Origin: CAYJII01 sp964370225
GTDB taxonomy: Bacteria; Bacillota; Clostridia; Oscillospirales; Ruminococcaceae
DNA length: 64,000 bases
Reading direction: 5' to 3'
Assembly (NCBI GenBank): GCA_964370225.1
Contig: CAYJII010000001.1
Span: 62,001-126,000 of the forward strand
The position numbers and the translations under genes were made by a program. The notes below the pieces were generated by a model. The model searched no databases, was not told the origin of the DNA, and saw only the letters and a program-made list of their open reading frames with translations. Shown one piece after another: positions 1-7,997 of the stretch; the stretch's first letter is position 1; each line of letters begins with the position of its first letter.

Positions 1-519
1 AGCTGCAAGCTCATCAAGCACAGCAATGTCTCCATTTGTTACATCAATACCTCTGTATAAAAGCTTGTTATCTTCAGTTAGCTCAAACGGTGCTTCTTTT
101 GTGTTTGTACCACCGAAAATGTAGTCTCCCGCTTCTGTAACATTTAGCTCTTTAACCATAGTCGCTTGCATTTCACGAAGTTTATCGGCTATAATTGAAC
201 GTTCTGCACTTGTTTTAGTTTCGTTCATTGCACTAATTAAGTCAGCATAAGCATCCTCAGATACTTTGGTAACATTCATTATTGTGCTCTCTACCGATAC
301 CATTCTTGATTGTACATTTTCTAAATTTGTGGTGAACATTTCGTTGTTTAAAAACTCTCTTCTAAGCTGATTAGAAATTGCACTGCTCGCTGGGTCTTCA
401 GAGGCTTTAGTATAATTTCTGCCTGTGGACACTCTGTCCGATGCAACATTTAAATTTGATAACACAGTATTAAGTCTTCCACTATACTGTCTCATAATTG
501 AATTCGTTGTTATTCTCAT
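1..519 (-). CDS. flgL: Flagellar hook-filament junction protein FlgL (HAP3), N-terminal part
   Basis: The first 173 codons are present and the gene runs off the left edge. The start MRITTNSIMRQYSGRLN, followed by a heptad-rich helix and the phrase VSTGRNYTKASEDPASSA, is typical of the conserved N-terminal D0 region of FlgL and flagellins. FlgL joins the hook to the filament outside the cell after export by the flagellar type III apparatus. It lies 18 bp after flgK, with AAGGAGG placed well before the ATG at 517-519. The order flgM-flgN-flgK-flgL supports FlgL rather than flagellin. The C-terminal half cannot be assessed. Confidence 0.93.
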   Translation of the reverse strand, partial: MRITTNSIMRQYSGRLNTVLSNLNVASDRVSTGRNYTKASEDPASSAISNQLRREFLNNEMFTTNLENVQSRMVSVESTIMNVTKVSEDAYADLISAMNETKTSAERSIIADKLREMQATMVKELNVTEAGDYIFGGTNTKEAPFELTEDNKLLYRGIDVTNGDIAVLDELAA

Positions 520-537
520 AACTTAAACCTCCTTATA

Positions 538-2112
538 TTATAGTCCAACGCGACCCATTCTATTAATAATAGTGTCGAGCGCCTCATCAAGAGTAGTCAT
601 AAATCTCGCTGCCGCATTGTATGATTGTTGATATTTTAGTAAGTTAATACCCTCTTCATCAAGGTTTACCCCCGACACACTATCACGCATATCTTCCATT
701 GATGTGAGTGATACTAAATAACTGTCTAAGAGTTTTTCGTTCGAGCTAACTTCAAGTGCTAATACATTGCTGATATTGCTTACATATTCTTGCATAGTTC
801 CCTCGAATATCGAAACTCCATTTTCCGCTTCAAAGTTTAGGTCTTCAGAAAACTTAGCAATCATTTTAAGCAAGTTTTCGTTTGCACCCGAGTCATCTCC
901 TGCGAGGTCGATTTTAGTAGCGGTGATACCGTACTCATTATTTCTCCAGCCCTGTGCAATTTGAATATTGCTTGCTGTGATAGGACCTCCGTCCGAAGAC
1001 TCAAATAACGGTAACCATCCATCAGCTTCGTATGTAGGTGGGTCTGTTGGCGGGTCAACTTCTATTGAGTTTAGATGGTTAAGTTCATTTGCAATTTGTG
1101 ATGCAAATAAATCCATGGATTGTTCGTAATATCCAATCCCTCTTATCGCGTTTGGTGGTGTATCAAATTCTCCTGAAGAATTTAGCATATCTAAATAGCC
1201 TTTTAAGCTACCAACTGTTAAATCATCCGTTAAGTCTGTGGTAATTCCACTGTCTAATGGATACTCATGCACTAGATGAGTTTTTCCTGTTGTCGCATCA
1301 ACATTCACTGAAAACTCCGAGTACTGGTCTTTGTCTAAAAGCATTACCTCTGGACTAGTAGCAGTTTCCGGTATTGTGATGCTAACTTCGTTTATTACTA
1401 TCCCCGGTGAAATTTCAATCGGTTTCATTGTAACATCTATTTTTACATATACACTTAGCTCATCGATTAACAAATTGCGTTGATCCTCAAGTTCTAATGT
1501 ACCTGTTTTTGTAATCTCAGCTTTTTTTATATCCTTGTTAATCTCAGCTATACTTGAAAGTATATTGTTCACTTCTTCAACAGCAACATCGTTAAAATTA
1601 TAAAACTGTTGCTCTCTTATAGTGCTTACTTGAAGCGCGTTTTGATTTATTATCTTTGTTAAAATCTCGGATGAAGATTTAACTATCGCATCAAACTCAG
1701 CATTCCCTGCGTTAGTTGATAGGTTTTGCATCTGCTTTAACAGGTCTGCTACTTGCGAATTTAAACCATCAACCATAGTTTCATCAATTACTCTTTCCAA
1801 GTCATAAAAGCTTTGTAGCTTCGAATCAATCTCTCCTACTTTTGGAGCTTCTTGACGAAATCTTACATCGAGATATGGGTCTCTAACTTGAGCTATTTGG
1901 CTGATTTGCGAACCTTGACCTACTCCGCTTGAGGTAAGCGAAACATATCTGCCGCCACTAGCAGGAGGTTGTATGGAAACTAAATCCAAGCGTTGCCTTG
2001 TATAACCTTCTGTGTCCATGTTGGATATGTTTTGTCCGACTATATCCAACGCTTTTTGATTTATAGATAGCGCTCTTTGAGCGGTTGAAAATCCAAAGAA
2101 ACTTGATCTCAT
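538..2112 (-). CDS. flgK: Flagellar hook-associated protein FlgK (HAP1)
   Basis: 524 residues, within the usual FlgK range. The N-terminus (MRSSFFGFSTAQRALSINQK, then LDIVGQNISNMDTEGYTRQR) is the conserved flagellar rod/hook motif with the ANT-type N-x-x-T-xGYTRQ signature. The C-terminus (GVNLDEEGINLLKYQQSYNAAARFM) is the matching FlgE/FlgK C-terminal coiled-coil motif. The central residues, about 200-430, form the variable exposed domain. FlgK is the first junction protein between hook and filament and is chaperoned by FlgN, encoded immediately upstream. The start is preceded by a GGAG motif. It is the third gene of the flgM operon. Confidence 0.96.
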   Translation of the reverse strand: MRSSFFGFSTAQRALSINQKALDIVGQNISNMDTEGYTRQRLDLVSIQPPASGGRYVSLTSSGVGQGSQISQIAQVRDPYLDVRFRQEAPKVGEIDSKLQSFYDLERVIDETMVDGLNSQVADLLKQMQNLSTNAGNAEFDAIVKSSSEILTKIINQNALQVSTIREQQFYNFNDVAVEEVNNILSSIAEINKDIKKAEITKTGTLELEDQRNLLIDELSVYVKIDVTMKPIEISPGIVINEVSITIPETATSPEVMLLDKDQYSEFSVNVDATTGKTHLVHEYPLDSGITTDLTDDLTVGSLKGYLDMLNSSGEFDTPPNAIRGIGYYEQSMDLFASQIANELNHLNSIEVDPPTDPPTYEADGWLPLFESSDGGPITASNIQIAQGWRNNEYGITATKIDLAGDDSGANENLLKMIAKFSEDLNFEAENGVSIFEGTMQEYVSNISNVLALEVSSNEKLLDSYLVSLTSMEDMRDSVSGVNLDEEGINLLKYQQSYNAAARFMTTLDEALDTIINRMGRVGL

Positions 2113-2130
2113 TATCTTTCACTCCATCAA

Positions 2131-2604
2131 TTAAACTTTTTGTGATTTAAACTTTGTTTTATCGTTTTTATTCCTTTTTGCATCTTTGTTATATGTCGCT
2201 TTTAAATTATAGTGTTCTAGCCTATCGAGAAGTATGTTTATGCTGGACATCTTAATGTCAATTTCTTTTTTTATCACCTTTGAGTTTTCCCTAAACTCTT
2301 CTAGCCTTGTTTGTAAATTATCATATACCTGCGCAAGCTGTTTTTCATCGTCATTAGAAGGATTGGCTAGTACTAATTTAATACTTTGGTTATCCTCCCC
2401 TAATCTGTCGAGTTCGTCTAATCTCTTTTTTTCGAGGCCTTTCATCTTCATGTTATAAGCAAGCTCTTCCTTAAGGCAAATCTCGATTGTGTCAGTGTCA
2501 TTAGTTGTAACTGCATCTAGTTTTTTTTGTTCAATCTTTGAAAATTCTTCAAAGAAAACTATCATGTCAGACAGGATGCTTTTTAGCTGCGAATAATTCT
2601 TCAT
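2131..2604 (-). CDS. flgN: FlgN-family export chaperone
   Basis: 157 residues, almost entirely predicted alpha-helix, rich in Lys, Glu and Asp and with no membrane segment. This fits the FlgN family of small cytoplasmic chaperones that bind the C-termini of FlgK and FlgL and deliver them to the export gate. Recognition rests mainly on size, helical character (a DDEKQLAQVYDNLQ-type helix near residue 85) and its position between flgM and flgK; FlgN sequences are poorly conserved. The C-terminal 20 residues are strongly basic. A GAG-containing ribosome site precedes the ATG, and the gap to flgM is 20 bp. Confidence 0.82.
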   Translation of the reverse strand: MKNYSQLKSILSDMIVFFEEFSKIEQKKLDAVTTNDTDTIEICLKEELAYNMKMKGLEKKRLDELDRLGEDNQSIKLVLANPSNDDEKQLAQVYDNLQTRLEEFRENSKVIKKEIDIKMSSINILLDRLEHYNLKATYNKDAKRNKNDKTKFKSQKV

Positions 2605-2624
2605 AAACTTACTCCAATATTTAT

Positions 2625-2933
2625 TTAAATTCCTATTGTCATTTTCCTAGCAGTTTCTTCTGGATTAATGTTATAATCCCCACTTTTTATTTTTTGCTTA
2701 ATTTCGTCTAGTTTTTTTGTGTCTGTTTGAGCATCAATCTCGTGGTTAAGCTTTGACTTCAATGCAGCCAAAAAATCTTTTTCATCAGCAGCATTGTTTG
2801 GTTTGACATCGATGATTATTTGGTCAAAATTCTTTGGATGTGCAACTGATTTTTGCTCATTTTCGAGATTGTTTTTCACAGATTTTGTCACGTCAATTTT
2901 ATGTTGTTTTGAAAAAATTCCGTTAATGTTCAT
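2625..2933 (-). CDS. flgM: Anti-sigma-28 factor FlgM
   Basis: 102 residues. The C-terminal region, with a KIKSGDYNINPEETARKM motif, matches the FlgM segment that binds the flagellar sigma factor; the N-terminal half is polar and probably disordered, as in the family. FlgM holds sigma-28 inactive until it is exported through a finished hook-basal body. It heads the operon with its substrates flgK and flgL, behind a sigma-28-like promoter, so it would be feedback-regulated. The start is odd: the only strong Shine-Dalgarno (2972-2983) is 38 nt from the ATG and the space can fold into a hairpin. The frame is closed by a TGA upstream, so a more distal start is excluded. Confidence 0.85.
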   Translation of the reverse strand: MNINGIFSKQHKIDVTKSVKNNLENEQKSVAHPKNFDQIIIDVKPNNAADEKDFLAALKSKLNHEIDAQTDTKKLDEIKQKIKSGDYNINPEETARKMTIGI

Positions 2934-2935
2934 AA

Positions 2936-2983
2936 CTTCGGCCTTAGTCTCGGGTAATCACCGATAGTAAGCCTTCCTCCTTT
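2936..2983 (-). promoter_or_regulatory. Shine-Dalgarno separated from the flgM start by a hairpin
   Basis: On the minus strand AAAGGAGGAAGG lies at 2972-2983, while the flgM ATG is at 2931-2933. The 38 nt between can fold: GGCTTA pairs with TAAGGCC (one bulged G), followed by alternating pairs and a TCGG/CCGA stem closed by a 7-nt loop. Folding would leave the Shine-Dalgarno effectively about 8 nt from the ATG. The pairing is seen in the sequence; its role in initiation is inferred. Confidence 0.55.
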
Positions 2984-3022
2984 ATCATTAGATTGTTGCT
3001 TTTGTAATTCACTACAAATATT

Positions 3023-3049
3023 TTATCGACAGTCAAATGAAAAATATTA
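3023..3049 (-). promoter_or_regulatory. Sigma-28 (SigD/FliA)-like promoter for flgM-flgN-flgK-flgL
   Basis: On the minus strand TAAT (3046-3049) is followed by 15 nt and GTCGATAA (3023-3030). This is one mismatch in each element from the flagellar sigma consensus TAAA-N15-GCCGATAA. It gives a 5' leader of about 80 nt before flgM. Confidence 0.65.
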
Positions 3050-3070
3050 GTGAAAGTTACATTTTTTCAA

Positions 3071-3118
3071 GAAAAAAATATCATAGTCGTGCAATGTTTA
3101 TTTTCACTGCACGACTAT
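3071..3118 (-). terminator. Rho-independent terminator after cheB
   Basis: An 11-bp perfect stem (3083-3093 with 3108-3118) is followed on the minus strand by a T-rich run (3071-3079). It lies just after the cheB stop and separates the che operon from the flgM promoter. Confidence 0.85.
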
Positions 3119-3132
3119 TGTAATTTTGCGAC

Positions 3133-4176
3133 TTATTTGCTGTTTAAATGCCTCATTAACACTCCCGCAATATTTGCGCACGGACCTTGAACGTCCACAG
3201 CACCTATGTCAAATGCAACCTTTGGCATTCCGTAAACAACACTTGATTCTTGGTCTTGCCCTATTGTGAATGCTCCACTTTTTTTCATTTGCAATAGTCC
3301 ACGTGCACCATCATCACCCATACCCGTTAATATTATCCCGATGCTTTTGTTACCCATAACTCTTGCTACAGAATTAAACAAAACATCGACAGATGGTCTG
3401 TGTCCACTTACTTTTTCCCCATCAAAAACACGCACGACATATTTGCCTAATTCGTACACAATTTCCATATGCATATTTCCGGGAGCCAGTAGCACAAGAC
3501 CTCTCCTAAGCTCATCATTATTTTTCGCTTCTCTGACTTCCATGCTGCACATCTTATTCAGCCTTTGCGCGTACATTTCAGTGAAAGTTTCTGGCATATG
3601 TTGCACCATCACCATGGGAGGAATGTCCGCTGGAAGCTGCTTTAACACCTGAAGTGTAGCTTCCGTGCCACCAGTAGATGCACCCAACGCCACCACTACA
3701 TCTTTGTGCTCAGTCATAGCATAAGTTCCGCTAGAAGGCGCCATCACACATGGTGTAACCGCAACTTTTTTAGCCTGTGATTTTGGTTTTGCGGTCGAGG
3801 CTATATATATTTTTGTCTCTAAATTTTTAATAAAGCTGTCTTTGCTAACACTCTTCATATCGGGCTTTTGCACAAAGTCTACCGCACCGACCGCCAAAGC
3901 ATCAAGCACCGATAAATCCAGCGTGCTCACAAGTACAAAGCTCACATAATTTTTGCTTAGGTACTCTTTTACAAACTCTAATCCACTCTTACCAGGCATC
4001 CGAATATCCATCGTTACAACATCAGGTTTTAGCTGAACTATCAGCTTTTCCGCCTCTACCACGTTTGCAGCTTCGCCCACAATATTAATATTTTTACATG
4101 CCGATAGCCCATCTCTCAGGACTTTTCTAAACAGCATAGAGTCATCTACCAACAAAACTTTTATTTTATTTTGCAT
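3133..4176 (-). CDS. cheB: Chemotaxis protein-glutamate methylesterase/deamidase CheB
   Basis: 347 residues in two domains. Residues 1-120 are a response-regulator receiver (DDS at 11-13, phospho-acceptor D57 in the MDIRMPG context, K104). After a linker, residues 158-345 are the methylesterase domain with the catalytic triad visible as S167 (GASTGG), H193 (VQHMP) and D289 (TGMGDDG). CheB removes methyl groups from chemoreceptors after phosphorylation by CheA and can deamidate receptor glutamines, giving adaptation. It is last in the operon cheA-cheW-cheR-cheB and is followed by a strong terminator. Confidence 0.97.
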   Translation of the reverse strand: MQNKIKVLLVDDSMLFRKVLRDGLSACKNINIVGEAANVVEAEKLIVQLKPDVVTMDIRMPGKSGLEFVKEYLSKNYVSFVLVSTLDLSVLDALAVGAVDFVQKPDMKSVSKDSFIKNLETKIYIASTAKPKSQAKKVAVTPCVMAPSSGTYAMTEHKDVVVALGASTGGTEATLQVLKQLPADIPPMVMVQHMPETFTEMYAQRLNKMCSMEVREAKNNDELRRGLVLLAPGNMHMEIVYELGKYVVRVFDGEKVSGHRPSVDVLFNSVARVMGNKSIGIILTGMGDDGARGLLQMKKSGAFTIGQDQESSVVYGMPKVAFDIGAVDVQGPCANIAGVLMRHLNSK

Positions 4177-4219
4177 AATAGCCTCTCCTATATACTTTAA
4201 AAAATTTGAATATGTACAA

Positions 4220-4254
4220 AGCGCATAACATTATACTAAATAACATTATGCGCT
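4220..4254 (-). other. Hairpin between cheR and cheB
   Basis: A 9-bp perfect inverted repeat (AGCGCATAA at 4220-4228 with TTATGCGCT at 4246-4254) sits in the 105-bp cheR-cheB gap. The downstream T-run on the minus strand is weak (TTTG), so full termination is unlikely. It could partly attenuate cheB or act as an RNA processing site. Confidence 0.4.
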
Positions 4255-4281
4255 AATTCTTCTAAAATTGCAAGCTTTTTA

Positions 4282-5082
4282 TTATTTTACAAACGCTGCG
4301 GGGATTAGCGTTTTATACTTTGATTTGTTCTTGTTGATATTTTCAGAATGTCCGATTAATAAATATCCACCTGGTTTTGTCGCTTTATAAAAGCGCTCAA
4401 CCAACTGATCTTTTACATCAGCGTTAAAATAAATCATAACATTTCTGCAAAATATCACATCAAAATCTAGTTTAAAATTAATATTATCCATTAAGTTGAA
4501 CTGCCTAAAAATCACGTTGTTTTTAATCATAGGCGCAACTTCATAAAAATCTCCTTTTTTAATGAAGTATTTGTTCTTCCACTCTATCGGAACATCCGAC
4601 ATACCATCAGCATGATACGTTGCTTTTTGCGCTTTCCCCAAAGCTTTTAGCGATATATCCGTCGCCAGAATTCTTGTATCCCAGTTTTTAAAATCACTGC
4701 CAAAATGATCTGCCAATATCATCGATAATGTGTATGGTTCTTCGCCAGAGGAGCAACCAGCGCTCCATATCGCCAATGTTTTATTGTGGCTTTTTTTTGC
4801 AATTGTTGGTATTATTATATCCCTAAAATAATCGAAATGCTCTGTTTCACGCATAAAATACGTGTGATTTGTCGTCAGCACGATAAGCATCCTATCGATA
4901 TCCGCAGGGTCTTTCTTTTTCACTAAATCTATATATTGCTTGAATGAGGAAAAACCTTTTTCTGCTAGTATCGGTTGCAGTCTTGCCTGTATCAGCTGTT
5001 GTTTTCTCGCTAAGTTTATTCCGAAATTTGCCTCGACAAATTCGACCAGTTCATTTACCTCTAAAGGAGTAATTTCTATCAT
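4282..5082 (-). CDS. cheR: Chemotaxis protein methyltransferase CheR
   Basis: 266 residues. An all-helical N-terminal domain (about 1-75, with the RLQPIL motif) is followed by a Rossmann-type SAM-binding domain containing IWSAGCSSGEEPYTL, ILATDIS and FDVIFCRNVMIYF, which are CheR family signatures. The enzyme methylates receptor glutamates with S-adenosylmethionine and opposes CheB. Neither a C-terminal TPR nor a receptor-pentapeptide-binding extension is present; the protein ends soon after the catalytic fold. It lies 37 bp after cheW and 105 bp before cheB. Confidence 0.96.
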   Translation of the reverse strand: MIEITPLEVNELVEFVEANFGINLARKQQLIQARLQPILAEKGFSSFKQYIDLVKKKDPADIDRMLIVLTTNHTYFMRETEHFDYFRDIIIPTIAKKSHNKTLAIWSAGCSSGEEPYTLSMILADHFGSDFKNWDTRILATDISLKALGKAQKATYHADGMSDVPIEWKNKYFIKKGDFYEVAPMIKNNVIFRQFNLMDNINFKLDFDVIFCRNVMIYFNADVKDQLVERFYKATKPGGYLLIGHSENINKNKSKYKTLIPAAFVK

Positions 5083-5119
5083 ATCGCCACAATCTCCAAT
5101 CTAACTTATAAAAACATAA

Positions 5120-5635
5120 TTAACCCACATGCATTAACACTAACTTTTCGCAATCAAAAATTAGGTTTGTCACTCCGTCAATATTAATTATACCATTCAC
5201 AAGTTCATTTTGCGCATTATGCGGAGAAACACTGATTTCATCAGGGTTTAAATCCACAACTCTACACACTGTGTCAACTAAAATACCCAGGGGAATTTCA
5301 TCAACTTCAAGCACAACTATACACGACTGCTCATCTTCCACCCAGTCAGGACGCCCCATTAATTGTCTGATGTCAACTAGCGGAGTAATTTGTCCTCTTA
5401 AGTTCATTACGCCCTTAACAAAAGACGGCGCCATCGGTAACATTGTAATTGAAAAACTTGTTATAATATCCTGTACATTTTCGACATCAATAGCATATTG
5501 TAGCTCATCTGAAATAAATGTTAAATATTTTTTCGTGGTATCGTCCGCTTTTTGCTCTTCTTCATCTTCATCAAATATTGCAAACATCTCTTCACTCATA
5601 TACATAGGCACATTGCATTTAAAATATGCCCTCAC
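5120..5635 (-). CDS. cheW: Chemotaxis coupling protein CheW
   Basis: 171 residues with a CheW fold from about residue 38 (KKYLTFISDELQYAIDVENVQDI, then GVMNLRGQITPLVDIR, the diagnostic segment). CheW couples receptors to the CheA kinase at the membrane array. The first 35 residues are acidic and unlike the family. The start is unclear. The GTG at 5633-5635 is only 1 nt from the GGAGG at 5637-5641, whereas the next in-frame candidates (GTG, then two ATGs in CPMYM) are more than 20 nt away. The core assignment does not depend on this. Confidence 0.9.
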   Translation of the reverse strand: MRAYFKCNVPMYMSEEMFAIFDEDEEEQKADDTTKKYLTFISDELQYAIDVENVQDIITSFSITMLPMAPSFVKGVMNLRGQITPLVDIRQLMGRPDWVEDEQSCIVVLEVDEIPLGILVDTVCRVVDLNPDEISVSPHNAQNELVNGIINIDGVTNLIFDCEKLVLMHVG

Positions 5636-5654
5636 ACCTCCTTGTTATCTAAAA

Positions 5655-7724
5655 TTATCCTATTGCATTATATAAATTTTTAACATCAAGTATCATGCTG
5701 ATATTACCATTTCCTAAAATAGTACAACCTGCAATTCCTGTGTTTTTGATATTAAAATTACTCACATATAACGGTAAAGGTTTAACAACAACTGGTTGTT
5801 CACCTAAGATTTCGTCAACGAGTATACAATATGACCTCTCGCCATTTTCTACCCAAATTAACATTCCGTCTTCTATATTAGTAATCGGAGTTTTCACACC
5901 ATAATAATCGTAAAGTCTGAGTATTGGGAAATACTCGTTGTCTTTACACACCATTTCATTTTTATCAGAATCGTAGATAATATCATCTTTTGCCACCTTA
6001 AAAGATTGTCTGATATCGTTTATTGGTATGATAAATGTAGATGTTCCAATTGCAACTTCCATCCCAGAAATTATCGCAAGTGTTAGTGGGATTTTAAATG
6101 TGATAGTAGAGCCTTTGCCTACTTCACTACTGATAGAAACCACACCACCAACTTTTTCCACATTCTTTTTAACAACATCCATTCCAACTCCACGCCCCGA
6201 AAACTCAGTTACCACTTCTTTCGTGGAGAAACCTGGCATCATGAGCAACATCAGTGTTTCGTTGACTGTATACTCGTTTTCAGGCTTAGTGAGTATGCCA
6301 TTAGCTTTAGCTTTTTCCATGATTTTTTGTGGGTCGACACCTTTTCCGTCATCTTTTATAGCAATCACAACTTCACTACCAGTATGCTCTGCTAATAAAG
6401 TTATCGTGCCTTGAGATGGCTTATCGTATTTATGTCTATCCGCAACATCACTTTCTATACCATGGTCCATCGCATTTCTCACTAAGTGCATGATAGGGTC
6501 GCCTATGCTATCGACGATTGTTTTGTCCATCTCAGTTTCTTCCCCAACAATTTCAAGACGCACATCTTTACCGAGTTTATGGCTCATATCACGCACAATT
6601 CTATTCATTTTTTGGAATACTCCAGCTACAGGAACCATTCGTACGGACATAACTACATTTTGTAGCTCATCAGTTAGTTTCCTAAGCTGTCTTGCTGATT
6701 TTGTGAAATTATCAAGCTTTATCCCTTTTATATCAGGTGAAGATATAACCATGGACTCGGTAATAACAATCTCTGCAACTAAATCCATTAGCTTATCTAG
6801 TTTTGATAAATTTACACTAATTAAGCTTTGTTTACCTGCTCCTCCAGTATTTCCAGCTTTCGCAGCTGGTTTTGGCGCAGCCGGTTTTGGTGCAGTCGGT
6901 GCCGCTGGTGCTGGTGCTGCTTCCGCAACTGGCGCCGCAGAAGGCGTCGGTGCAGCTTCAACTACAGGTGCTACTGGCTCTTGGGCTACTTCTTCCTTCT
7001 CCCCAATTACAACCTCGTATGTTTTAACATTTAGCGCACCTTTAACAATATTCTCGCCTTTTTTAAGTTCCTCTTCATTTGGGAACATAACTTTAAAGCC
7101 TTCATCCACAATTAAATCTGCGCTATCACTATTATTTTCCAGCTCATACGGAAAATACTGGTAATCATCACACACATCTTTAAGCGATTCAGCTATCATG
7201 AATGCGCGCAAATTTTCCATTCCACAGCCTTCTTCAAACATTACTGTGATTACACAGTTGTAGTTTGTAGCCGCTTCCCCTGTAGCTGTTTTTTCTGGGC
7301 TTTCTTCAACAGCGCTATCAGGATTTTTAAGCACATTGATAAAATCGCTAATTTTTTTCTGGAATTCCTCGATATTATCAGTAAGAGGTTCGCCGTTTTG
7401 AACCTTTTCAACTTCTGATTTCAAGAAATCAGTGGAAGTGAACATAAGTTCAAACAAATCGTTTGTATACTTTTCGTTAAACTGGCCTTCACGAATAATA
7501 AAGAACAAATCTTCGATTCTATGCGATATCGTCATTATAGAATCAAATTCCATCATCGCAGACGAACCTTTAATCGTGTGCATTATTCTAAAAATTTCGT
7601 TTACGCTATCCATTGTGAACTCTCCGTCCTGCTCAGCGTCAAGCAAGATTTTGTCAAGCTCCTCTAATAGGCCTGTGGTCTCGAAAAGGTAAAGTTCAAC
7701 CATCGACTCCATGTTTTTATCCAT
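5655..7724 (-). CDS. cheA: Chemotaxis histidine kinase CheA
   Basis: 689 residues with the full CheA layout: an HPt domain with phospho-acceptor H49 (MHTIKGSS), a P2-like region about 155-245, an Ala/Pro-rich flexible linker about 250-295, a P3 dimerisation helix pair about 300-365, a GHKL ATPase (N-box HLVRNAMDHGIE, then DDGKGVDP and GRGVGMDVV), and a C-terminal CheW-like P5 domain. It phosphorylates CheY (not in the window) and CheB. It is the first gene of the che operon, with a sigma-A promoter at 7812-7840. The Ala/Pro linker creates a long open frame on the opposite strand that is not a gene. Confidence 0.97.
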   Translation of the reverse strand: MDKNMESMVELYLFETTGLLEELDKILLDAEQDGEFTMDSVNEIFRIMHTIKGSSAMMEFDSIMTISHRIEDLFFIIREGQFNEKYTNDLFELMFTSTDFLKSEVEKVQNGEPLTDNIEEFQKKISDFINVLKNPDSAVEESPEKTATGEAATNYNCVITVMFEEGCGMENLRAFMIAESLKDVCDDYQYFPYELENNSDSADLIVDEGFKVMFPNEEELKKGENIVKGALNVKTYEVVIGEKEEVAQEPVAPVVEAAPTPSAAPVAEAAPAPAAPTAPKPAAPKPAAKAGNTGGAGKQSLISVNLSKLDKLMDLVAEIVITESMVISSPDIKGIKLDNFTKSARQLRKLTDELQNVVMSVRMVPVAGVFQKMNRIVRDMSHKLGKDVRLEIVGEETEMDKTIVDSIGDPIMHLVRNAMDHGIESDVADRHKYDKPSQGTITLLAEHTGSEVVIAIKDDGKGVDPQKIMEKAKANGILTKPENEYTVNETLMLLMMPGFSTKEVVTEFSGRGVGMDVVKKNVEKVGGVVSISSEVGKGSTITFKIPLTLAIISGMEVAIGTSTFIIPINDIRQSFKVAKDDIIYDSDKNEMVCKDNEYFPILRLYDYYGVKTPITNIEDGMLIWVENGERSYCILVDEILGEQPVVVKPLPLYVSNFNIKNTGIAGCTILGNGNISMILDVKNLYNAIG

Positions 7725-7811
7725 AATAAAACTCCAATCCGTTACTTTTAGTTAAATCGCACGCTTTACATTTATTGAATATAATATTATCGTAAAACTT
7801 TTACTATAAAC

Positions 7812-7840
7812 ATTATATCTCATAAATTATTTTTTTTCAA
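7812..7840 (-). promoter_or_regulatory. Sigma-A promoter of the cheA operon
   Basis: TTGAAA (7835-7840), 17 nt, TATAAT (7812-7817) on the minus strand, about 90 nt before cheA. No sigma-28 motif is evident here, unlike the flgM operon. Confidence 0.7.
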
Positions 7841-7858
7841 TTATTTATCTTTTGGTGA

Positions 7859-7887
7859 TAGACAATTATAAAAAAATGTCGTATAAT
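7859..7887 (+). promoter_or_regulatory. Sigma-A promoter of the 7998 operon
   Basis: TAGACA (7859-7864), 17 nt, TATAAT (7882-7887), divergent from the cheA promoter. It gives a leader of about 100 nt, AT-rich with no obvious structure, before the AAGGAGG preceding 7998. Confidence 0.7.
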
Positions 7888-7997
7888 TAACTTAAAACTA
7901 TAAAATTTACTAAAAAAAATTTACTCCTAAGTATTATATCGTATTTTTTTATCATAATATTAGGTTTTATACATTTATTTTAATAAGGAGGCTTGTT

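Noticed and set aside
6490..7164. 224-residue plus-strand open frame opposite cheA
   Set aside because: It mirrors the Ala/Pro linker and conserved kinase core of cheA, with low-complexity translation and no ribosome site.
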